Origin: Flavipsychrobacter stenotrophus
Lineage (GTDB): Bacteria > Bacteroidota > Bacteroidia > Chitinophagales > Chitinophagaceae
Length of the DNA stretch: 12,601 bases
Reading direction: 5' to 3'
Assembly: GCA_947379685.1 (NCBI GenBank)
Contig: CANCOG010000085.1
Span: forward strand, 1 to 12,601
Positions 6,873-12,601 of the stretch are shown in pieces. The notes under the pieces are model-generated. The model did no database searches and was not told where the DNA came from. It saw nothing but the letters and a program-made list of their open reading frames with translations. How positions within the stretch are numbered: position 1 is the stretch's first letter; every line of letters starts with the position of its first letter. The position numbers were made by a program, and so were the translations under genes.

Positions 6873-7718
6873 TTAAATATTTTTGTTGACAAATCCCTTT
6901 TTCCTGACTTCCAATTCCAAAATAGAAAAGGCATGTTTCAGTGCATTTTCCAAGGTTGACTTTGTAATTATATTAGACAAATCAATACCTAAATGCACAA
7001 TGGTTTGTGCAATTTCAGGACGAATACCACTAATAATACACTCGGCTCCCATAAGCCTTGTAGCACTTACCGTTTTTATGAGGTGTTGTGCAACTAATGA
7101 ATCAACGGCCGGCACTCCAGATATGTCTAGAATTGCTATACTGCTTCCGGTATTCACTATTTCGCCCAACAAATTTTCCATTACAGTTTGGGTGCGGGCA
7201 CTATCTAACGTACCAATAATTGGCAAAGCAAGAATGCCATCCCAAATACGAATCACGGGGGTTGATATTTCAGTTATTTCATCGGTCTGGCGAAGTATCA
7301 CCTCTTCTCTTCCCTTGATGAATGTCTCAAAAGTCACAATTCCAAAGGTGTCAATTAACCTGCCTATTTTCATGGAAACTTCATACAACTGAATTGGATC
7401 ATCCTTAAGTTCCTGTTGCAATATAGACATCAAGGTATCTTTCAGGCTATAGATATACAGTCCGGTCTCTCTCGATGAAAACCCTTGTCTTGCACGTGTA
7501 ATAGAAATGCCCCCGAGTATCTCAAATACTTCTCCAAAGTCGATTGTGTCTATATCTTTCAGGCCTTCATCGGTGAGTTTCCTGAGTAATGCATCTAACA
7601 ATTCTTCCGATTGAGCGCGAATATCTTCGTTACTCATGAGATCTTCGCGCAAGGCTGCATCTGCCATTTGATTCTTCATCCACAGATCAATGATCTGCTT
7701 TTTCTTTCTCAGAAACAT
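6873..7718 (-). CDS. rsbR: Stressosome sensor/co-antagonist RsbR
   Basis: A 281-residue protein, close to the 274 of B. subtilis RsbRA, and the first gene of the operon. The N-terminal half (about 1-145) is all-helical and looks like the RsbRD-type sensor domain (DLWMKNQ near residue 12, ELLDALLRKL, RQGFSSRETGLYIYSLKD); no haem or flavin motif can be seen. The C-terminal half (about 150-275) is a STAS domain with STPVIRIWDGILALPIIG, LDISGVPAVDSLVAQHL and ISGIRPEIAQTIVHLGIDLS, the RsbR hallmark. The two sites phosphorylated by RsbT in RsbRA (Thr171, Thr205) align with Ser173 and Ser207. The N-terminus would form the turret that senses stress; the ligand is unknown. ATG 7718 lies 18 bases downstream of a strong inverted repeat (7737-7758), with no evident Shine-Dalgarno. 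Confidence 0.95.
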   Translation of the reverse strand: MFLRKKKQIIDLWMKNQMADAALREDLMSNEDIRAQSEELLDALLRKLTDEGLKDIDTIDFGEVFEILGGISITRARQGFSSRETGLYIYSLKDTLMSILQQELKDDPIQLYEVSMKIGRLIDTFGIVTFETFIKGREEVILRQTDEITEISTPVIRIWDGILALPIIGTLDSARTQTVMENLLGEIVNTGSSIAILDISGVPAVDSLVAQHLIKTVSATRLMGAECIISGIRPEIAQTIVHLGIDLSNIITKSTLENALKHAFSILELEVRKKGFVNKNI

Positions 7719-7736
7719 TTTTAACTATATAAATTT

Positions 7737-7758
7737 CATGGGCAACAATTTGCCCATG
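7737..7758. repeat. Perfect 9-bp inverted repeat in the rsbR leader (hairpin or operator)
   Basis: CATGGGCAA (7737-7745), 4 bases, then the exact complement TTGCCCATG (7750-7758). With five G:C pairs in nine it would be a stable RNA hairpin ending 18 bases before the rsbR start, or a dimer operator if transcription starts downstream. No T-run follows on the minus strand, so it is not a standard terminator. Confidence 0.6.
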
Positions 7759-8113
7759 TAAGCAGTAAATGTAACCTAAATAAATTGAAAGGATTTTAAA
7801 ACTAACTAACTGACCGGTCAATTTAATTACAGTTACTTAAACTATTATTATTGTTAAGGCAGAAAATATCATGCCACCAACCAAACGCTCATTCCAAAAC
7901 CGGAATTTAACTAGTTGTAGGCCAACTTTTTCAAGCAATAAGAGCCCGTGGCAAGACCCTTGTTTCGTGTCAAATTGATTTGGTTGGTATTGGCCTCTCA
8001 ACAAAAGGAAAACCCTAAAGGGCTTTTTTGAACAAGAGATCCAAATCTTGTGAAACGGTGCTTTTGAAGTAGTTCCGGGCATTCAGAATCGTCCGCTATT
8101 ACTGCGGGGCATA

Positions 8114-8148
8114 AAAAAAAAGGAACCCAAAACGGACTCCTTTTTTTT
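8114..8148. terminator. Bidirectional Rho-independent terminator-like hairpin
   Basis: Eight A then GGA (8114-8124) pairs with TCC then eight T (8138-8148), an 11-bp stem around a 13-base loop that can extend by two G:C pairs after a 2-base mismatch. With A- and T-runs on both sides it can act in either direction. On the minus strand it would stop readthrough from the surface-protein gene before the rsb operon, although it lies about 370 bases past that gene's stop. Confidence 0.65.
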
Positions 8149-8344
8149 CATATTCTCGGCCGGGCACTGAAAACTTTATAATATCTTATTCTATTTGATG
8201 CAACTAATCACCGGACGAACTTATTGACATACTGACTATACAACATTGGGTATTAGAGTTAATTAAGGTGAAATAAAGGCACGACCTTTTTGCCACCTAT
8301 GTATTTTTCTACTCATCCACGTTTCAACGCGGTTGTATTTTGTT

Positions 8345-8395
8345 GGCGTTTGTAACGCCTGTACAACATACTCGCTTGGAGCGAGTTTGAGGCGT
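8345..8395. repeat. Nested palindromes, REP-like
   Basis: Three overlapping inverted repeats: GGCGTT/AACGCC (8345-8350, 8354-8359), ACTCGC/GCGAGT (8370-8375, 8381-8386), and an outer pair ACGCCT/AGGCGT (8355-8360, 8390-8395) that encloses the second. The first and third compete for the same arm, as in REP/BIME-type elements mobilised by Y1 transposases. There is no transposase in the window, so membership of a repeat family is inferred from shape only. Confidence 0.45.
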
Positions 8396-8513
8396 AAACA
8401 AGTGCGCGACAACTCGTGTCAACCGAAATTCCGGCAGTTTGTAACCGCCCTGCATTGGCACCTACGTCTATTATTACAGCCTATTGTCCCAATTTAGAAG
8501 TTACAAAAACCAA

Positions 8514-11500
8514 TCAAAATATAATTATTTTTTCATTATATATATTGCCATCAATTTTTGCTCTCAGCAGATAAGTTCCTTTTGCAATACTACCCCTGTC
8601 AAATTGCACATAAACTACCTTTCCAGGATGCAATTCAGCAACAATCCTTCCGGTCACATCCATAAGTGTCAAAATAACTGTATTGGCATCAGGCGGTATT
8701 TTTACAACAAAATCGCCCTGATTAGGGTTTGGGTAAACAAGAAAACCTTCTGCACCAGCGCCACCGGCAATTGGCAAAATCCCGGTATTGCAATCAGCCG
8801 CTGTTTTAACATACATAAAATGGGTAGCATAAGCGGCGCCACAACTATTGGTAACTGAATAGGATATCGTTACACTACCTGTCGATACCCCGGTAACTTG
8901 TCCGGTTGTGTTTATGGTAGCGACGGCTGTACCACTGCTACTCCAGGAGCCACCGCCACTGGAATCAGCCAGTGTAATAATTGCTCCAGGGCAAACACTA
9001 TCGGCGCCCGTAATTGTGCCCGAAGCTGGTAACGGATCAATACTGACCGAGTAAGTCGCCACATCAGTACCACAACTATTTGTAACAGTATAGCTTATCA
9101 TTACGACACCGGCACTAATTCCGGTCACTGAACTGCCAGAAATAGTAGCAACTGACGTTGAACTACTGCTCCACGTTCCACCAGTCGCGGTTGAGCCAAG
9201 TGAGATAGTTCCGCCAACACAAACCGCAGGCGCACCAACGATTGTACCCGCTGATGGAAGCGGGTTAACAGTTACGGTTGTTGTTGCAACATCTGTACCA
9301 CATCCATTAGTAACGGAATAGGATATAATTGCTGTTCCAGCAGAAACGCCAGTTACGACACCCGCAAAAACCGAAGCTACAGAAGTGGCGCTGCTGCTCC
9401 ATGTGCCACCAGTAGCCGTCGAACTAAGGACCGTGGTTGCGCCGACACAAACGCTTGTTGTGCCAGATAAAGAGCCTGCGAAAGGGGGAGGGCTTACCGA
9501 AACCGCAATAGTAGCAACGTCACTACCGCAGCTATTGGTAACCGTATAGCTAATAATTGCGCTACCAACAGAAACGCCTGTAACAGTACCTGCTGAAACT
9601 GTAGCAATTGAAGTGGCACTGCTACTCCAGGTGCCACCAGTAACCGTTGAGCTAAGTCCAGTTGTAGCACCAATGCAAACAAAAGGAGTACCCGATAAAG
9701 ATCCGGCCGTAGGAGACGGGGTAACAGTGACAGTAGTTGTGGCGAAAATGGTGCCGCAGGCAGCGGTTACAGAATAAGATATTATTGCAGTGCCCGCAGC
9801 TACACCGGTAACGACTCCGGAAGAAGAAACAGTTGCCACGCCAGCGCTGCTGCTGGTCCATGAACCTCCGGGAGTTGAATCCGTAAGCGCGATGGAAGAT
9901 GACGGACATATTGCAGCACTACCTGTTATCGGCATAACACCAACGGTAACAATAATGCTCACCGAACATGAAGACGTCGTGTAATATATAATAGTAGACC
10001 CTATTGAAAGACCGGTTACTATACCTGCTCCGGAAACGTTTGCAATAGCAGTATCATTGCTGCTCCAGGTACCGCCTGAAACTGCGTTGCTCAAAGTCGT
10101 AGTTCCGCCAACCGAACAAATAAACGTAGCTCCTGTTATAGGTGCGCCGCAACTTGTACCAAATACATAATCGCCTGCAGCGCTACTTAAACCGATTCCC
10201 GAAGTTACCGACGAAGTATATGGCGAAGATGTATTTGCCGCTGTAATAGCTGAACTCAACCAACTGCCTGCTGTAAATTTCTGCATGGAAAATGAACTAT
10301 TGCTACCGCCAATGATATCAGCATAATTGTAGGTTGCAGTTGGAACTAAAGTTGCTGGCCCGGCGGCAGAATAATTTGTTATGCGCCAGTAGTGATTTGT
10401 AATATTTGAGGTTAGTATTCCAGATGAACTTATCGATGGATGCATTCCGAGATTGCATGAAACTCCGAGAGATCCGGATGTTCCCGCGCTGCTCAGGGCA
10501 AAATTCATCGGAGCGTAACTGGTATCACCGACCTCAAAATTAACCGAAGTAAAACCGGAAATTGTTTTAATAAGTGTGCCGTCTACAAAACTTGCTGCAC
10601 CGGCTCCTGTTACTGCCGATGTACTGCCTGGGGCAGAAAAAGTATGTGAAGATGTATGTAGTATACCAGCGACGAAAGATAATGTACCTGTAGTCGCTGT
10701 CGTCTGTGAAAGGGTCACTCCATAACTATTATTTATTACGAGTAATCCAGGTGAAGTGAGTGACACGGGCAAATACGATCCTGTAACCTGTGCGACAGTA
10801 CCATTATATATATAAACTGCGCCAGTATGAAACGTTCTGGCGCCCGAGGTAGTTATATTTCCATTGATACCTGCAGCATTTGCAACCACTAATGTTCCTG
10901 AACCATTCAATTTAAAAATACCGGTACCATTTACAGCATAGGCCGCCGGGCATATTAGTTTTCCATTTACAGTCATACCATAGGTAGGCGACGCGCCGGT
11001 AGATGAACTGAAATTATTTACGAGCTGTGCAAAACAACCAGTATCGATGAATACATTCGTCCTTGACCAGGAACCAGAACTTGTGTTCTCTATAAGCATG
11101 GTGCCCGACGAAGATGGCATAGCCAAATGAACAGTATTGAAGCCTGCTGTCCCGCTATTTGTCATTGAAGAGGTTCCGGTAATACTACAAATGCCAAAGA
11201 GGTACATATTGATTTTTGCCACTGTCCCGGAAAAAGCAAATGAACTCGATGCCATGTTAAAGTTTCTGTGCGCATATCCGTTCAAAGTCGGTGAATTGCC
11301 TGAAGCGGAAATAGAGTCGTTCGTGAAATTCAAATCACCGGCCGAATTAATATTTACTACCGGTACCGTTCCGTAAATTGTGAACGAATCGGAAATAAAG
11401 TTTGCCGTATCATAAGCAGTAAAATTAAAAACAGGACCTGTCCCCGTGAACGACAGTCTTGTATTTGAAAGGTTTGCAGCGCGGTAAAGGTGATAATTAA

Positions 11501-12185
11501 TGGTGGCGGAATTACTGGCTGAACGTATCGCACCTCCGGTAGTTGTAAAAGTACCGTACACATCCAAATCGAATCGTGGTACAGTACCATCGCATTTCAT
11601 AGTCCCTCCGCTTAGCAGGAAGTTTCCGCCAACAGTTAGGTAGCGTTTTGGCGTATTCGCTGTTTGCGTAAAAGCGCCCCCGTTAATGGTAAAATTACTG
11701 TCTACATGAATTACCTGAACTGCCGAAGTGGCACTGAAATAAAAAGAGCCTGAATTCATAACAAAATTGCCATGGATATTTACTGTGTCATTTGTGCCAT
11801 TCGTGCTATGAATAAAACTGCCTCCGTTGATGATAAAATCACCGTTTACATTAAGTGTTGTTATGGATCCGTACTGGGTTACAAGTTTTCCAGTCGGAGC
11901 AACTATGAGCGTTGACGGCGAACTGGACGAAGATCCAACTGTCCAGACTGCACCTGAGGGTATCCAAACACTGTCCTCTACGATCCAGGTATCGCCGGAT
12001 GTGGCAAAACTGGAGGGTGACGCAGATCCATTTGTCCAGTTTGATAATGTAGTTGCACTCGCTACCGAGACTGTACGCCATGTAGTTGCGAATGATGCGA
12101 GCGGCAATAAAACGATCAACAACATAAAAACAAACCGCAGGGGCAGGCACAGCAGCTTCCGAACTAAAGCAAATTTCAATTCCAT
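8514..12185 (-). CDS. Large T9SS-secreted surface protein with six Ig-like repeats
   Basis: A 1223-residue exported protein. A signal peptide is evident: basic start (MELKFALVRK), hydrophobic core (MLLIVLLPLA) and cleavage expected after ASFA (residue 33). Residues about 35-450 form a Gly/Ser/Thr/Asn-rich beta repeat (recurring NG-x-F and GG-x-F turns) suggesting a beta-helix or other solenoid. Residues about 450-680 resemble the linker domains of Bacteroidota surface proteins (SFVDGTLIKTISG, VNFEVGD). Six BIG2-type Ig-like repeats of 71-77 residues follow (681-1130), then a type A T9SS sorting domain (1148-1223; VYPNPNQGDFVV, DVTGRIV, GTYLLRAKIDG, EKIIIF end). It should cross the outer membrane by the type IX system and be anchored or released after tail removal. 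Adhesion is inferred; no catalytic motif is seen. The predicted promoter and signal peptide support ATG 12185 over an upstream ATG at 12251. Monocistronic. Confidence 0.9.
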   Translation of the reverse strand: MELKFALVRKLLCLPLRFVFMLLIVLLPLASFATTWRTVSVASATTLSNWTNGSASPSSFATSGDTWIVEDSVWIPSGAVWTVGSSSSSPSTLIVAPTGKLVTQYGSITTLNVNGDFIINGGSFIHSTNGTNDTVNIHGNFVMNSGSFYFSATSAVQVIHVDSNFTINGGAFTQTANTPKRYLTVGGNFLLSGGTMKCDGTVPRFDLDVYGTFTTTGGAIRSASNSATINYHLYRAANLSNTRLSFTGTGPVFNFTAYDTANFISDSFTIYGTVPVVNINSAGDLNFTNDSISASGNSPTLNGYAHRNFNMASSSFAFSGTVAKINMYLFGICSITGTSSMTNSGTAGFNTVHLAMPSSSGTMLIENTSSGSWSRTNVFIDTGCFAQLVNNFSSSTGASPTYGMTVNGKLICPAAYAVNGTGIFKLNGSGTLVVANAAGINGNITTSGARTFHTGAVYIYNGTVAQVTGSYLPVSLTSPGLLVINNSYGVTLSQTTATTGTLSFVAGILHTSSHTFSAPGSTSAVTGAGAASFVDGTLIKTISGFTSVNFEVGDTSYAPMNFALSSAGTSGSLGVSCNLGMHPSISSSGILTSNITNHYWRITNYSAAGPATLVPTATYNYADIIGGSNSSFSMQKFTAGSWLSSAITAANTSSPYTSSVTSGIGLSSAAGDYVFGTSCGAPITGATFICSVGGTTTLSNAVSGGTWSSNDTAIANVSGAGIVTGLSIGSTIIYYTTSSCSVSIIVTVGVMPITGSAAICPSSSIALTDSTPGGSWTSSSAGVATVSSSGVVTGVAAGTAIISYSVTAACGTIFATTTVTVTPSPTAGSLSGTPFVCIGATTGLSSTVTGGTWSSSATSIATVSAGTVTGVSVGSAIISYTVTNSCGSDVATIAVSVSPPPFAGSLSGTTSVCVGATTVLSSTATGGTWSSSATSVASVFAGVVTGVSAGTAIISYSVTNGCGTDVATTTVTVNPLPSAGTIVGAPAVCVGGTISLGSTATGGTWSSSSTSVATISGSSVTGISAGVVMISYTVTNSCGTDVATYSVSIDPLPASGTITGADSVCPGAIITLADSSGGGSWSSSGTAVATINTTGQVTGVSTGSVTISYSVTNSCGAAYATHFMYVKTAADCNTGILPIAGGAGAEGFLVYPNPNQGDFVVKIPPDANTVILTLMDVTGRIVAELHPGKVVYVQFDRGSIAKGTYLLRAKIDGNIYNEKIIIF
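8796..10145 (-). repeat. Six tandem Ig-like (BIG2-type) repeat units within the surface protein
   Basis: Units begin at residues 681, 752, 829, 905, 981 and 1057. Each reads xxxG-x(3-4)-C ... GG(T/S)W(S/T)S ... VTG(V/L/I) ... I-x-Y-x-V ... (S/A/G)C, and each has one Cys near its start and one 49-50 residues later (690/740, 760/810, 837/886, 913/962, 989/1038, 1065/1115). Units 3 and 4 are about three-quarters identical by eye and are the most recent duplicates; unit 1 is the most divergent. Confidence 0.85.
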
Positions 12186-12221
12186 ATTATTTGTTTTCAG
12201 CGACGAGTGAAATATAATGGA

Positions 12222-12252
12222 TAAAATTATAACTCTTTCCGACAAATACAAA
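12222..12252 (-). promoter_or_regulatory. Predicted promoter of the surface-protein gene
   Basis: On the minus strand TTTG (12252-12249) is followed after 19 bases by TAATTTTA (12229-12222), close to the -33/-7 consensus of Bacteroidota. The transcript would start near 12216, giving a leader of about 30 bases before ATG 12185 and excluding the upstream in-frame ATG at 12251. Confidence 0.45.
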
Positions 12253-12410
12253 GCAATGTTTTCGGTAGGAAAGTCGAAATAAAATAAGAAGGAAAAGTAG
12301 GTCTTATGGAGTACCAGGAAAAGTCAGTGAACCGCACGGAACTGCGGAAGTTTCCAATGTTCAATATTTATTCAAACAATCCAAATCAAATGCATCATTA
12401 ACCAAACATA
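12253..12410. other. Short intergenic stretch, no gene seen
   Basis: The only structure noted is a small inverted repeat CCGCA (12332-12336) / TGCGG (12343-12347) with a 6-base loop and weak outer GGAAA/TTTCC pairing. No open frame of interest on either strand. Confidence 0.5.
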
Positions 12411-12445
12411 AAAAAGCCTTGCAATCTATTGATGTACAAGGCTTT
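12411..12445 (-). terminator. Rho-independent terminator of the tRNA-Gln gene
   Basis: On the minus strand AAAGCCTTG (12445-12437), a 15-base loop, then CAAGGCTTTTTT (12421 downwards): a 9-bp perfect stem with a T-run, starting 12 bases after the tRNA 3' end. Confidence 0.85.
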
Positions 12446-12457
12446 CATTTTAAAGCG

Positions 12458-12528
12458 TAGTCCCGGCTGGATTCGAACCAGAACAAACAGTACCAAAAAC
12501 TGTTGTGCTACCGTTACACCACAGGACT
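12458..12528 (-). tRNA. tRNA-Gln (anticodon TTG)
   Basis: A 71-base cloverleaf on the minus strand. The acceptor stem is AGTCCTG/CGGGACT (one T:G wobble) with discriminator A. The D-arm has GGTGTAACGGTAGCAC. The anticodon stem ACAGT/ACTGT encloses loop TTTTGGT, so the anticodon is TTG and it reads CAA (and CAG by wobble). The T-arm is CTGG-TTCGAAT-CCAG; the pair that would close it is T/C and mismatched. No CCA is encoded, so it must be added after transcription. It has its own promoter and terminator and stands alone. Confidence 0.95.
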
Positions 12529-12550
12529 AACAAAATCGTGTAAGGGAGTG

Positions 12551-12582
12551 CAAAAGTACAAAGGGTATTTAGAAATTCCAAA
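12551..12582 (-). promoter_or_regulatory. Promoter of tRNA-Gln, consensus Bacteroidota type
   Basis: On the minus strand TTTG (12582-12579), 20 bases, then TACTTTTG (12558-12551), an exact match to the -7 consensus TAnnTTTG. The start of transcription would be near 12545, about 17 bases before the tRNA 5' end. This is the best promoter match in the window and supports assignment to Bacteroidota. Confidence 0.75.
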
Positions 12583-12601
12583 AATATTTTCCGCCTCTAG
12601 A

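Larger units (their letters stand above)
7719..8513. other. Long intergenic region without a convincing gene
   Basis: About 800 bases between rsbR and the end of the surface-protein gene. From right to left it holds REP-like palindromes (8345-8395), a bidirectional terminator (8114-8148), a low-quality open frame (7837-8082, rejected), a widely spaced inverted repeat CCAACCAAA (7877-7885) / TTTGGTTGG (7979-7987), a 10-base palindrome TGACCGGTCA (7811-7820) and the hairpin before rsbR (7737-7758). The rsb operon promoter must be somewhere below about 7880 on the minus strand, but no match to TTTG-N19-TAnnTTTG was found. Confidence 0.6.

Noticed and set aside
7837..8082. 81-codon open frame on the minus strand in the long intergenic region
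   Set aside because: No recognisable domain, unusual composition with scattered Cys, Trp and Phe, no Shine-Dalgarno, no coupling to neighbours, and it lies among inverted repeats. I also considered a decayed transposase start on the plus strand near 8010-8090, but stops interrupt it and the resemblance was too weak.
8796..10145. Possible CRISPR-like or non-coding tandem repeat array
   Set aside because: The periodicity (about 225-230 bases, diverged) is that of protein domain repeats in an open reading frame; there are no short identical repeats with unique spacers.
11827..12210. 127-codon open frame antisense to the start of the surface protein
   Set aside because: The minus strand there has a clear signal peptide, promoter and continuous 1223-residue frame; the plus-strand frame is a by-product of its composition.
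12186..12251. Upstream in-frame extension of the surface protein to an ATG at 12251
   Set aside because: It would place 22 residues before an otherwise normal signal peptide and start upstream of the predicted transcription start.

Overview
The window reads as chromosomal DNA of a Bacteroidota, most likely a Chitinophagaceae-type bacterium. This rests on a T9SS C-terminal sorting domain on a very large surface protein, a Cys-Lys-Lys-Lys lipoprotein start, promoters of the TTTG-N19/20-TAnnTTTG type, weak Shine-Dalgarno sequences, a tRNA gene without encoded CCA, and the family flavour of the sigma factor and its small partner. The family-level placement is inference.

Layout. (1) 1-1339, minus strand: a tight operon of an ECF sigma factor, an 88-aa soluble protein that looks like a Bacteroidota anti-sigma-type domain, and a ClpP peptidase cut by the window edge. 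(2) 1340-2845, plus strand: a promoter carrying a perfect inverted repeat, a monocistronic TIGR03118-family lipoprotein gene, and a clean Rho-independent terminator. (3) 3017-7718, minus strand: a six-gene stressosome operon in the order rsbR, rsbS, rsbT, a HATPase-PP2C fusion (RsbX-like position), a PAS histidine kinase and a single-domain response regulator. (4) 7719-8513: about 800 bases without a convincing gene, holding a hairpin just upstream of rsbR, a bidirectional terminator and nested REP-like palindromes. (5) 8514-12185, minus strand: a 1223-aa secreted surface protein with a repetitive beta-rich N-terminal half, six Ig-like (BIG2-type) repeats each with one cysteine pair, and a T9SS sorting tail. 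(6) 12411-12582, minus strand: tRNA-Gln(TTG) with promoter and terminator.

How the genes work together. RsbR and RsbS should build the stressosome core. RsbT, a Ser/Thr kinase, should phosphorylate them and be released on stress. The HATPase-PP2C protein is suited to reset phosphorylation or to pass the signal on. No sigma-B, RsbV or RsbW gene is present; the operon ends in a histidine kinase and a receiver-only response regulator, so output appears to go into a phosphorelay. The kinase N-terminus looks like an RsbT-type ATPase domain that has lost its ATP-binding motifs, the most interesting single observation here, because it offers a physical link between stressosome and two-component signalling. 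The sigma/small protein/ClpP operon is a second regulatory unit in which proteolysis may be tied to sigma-factor control.
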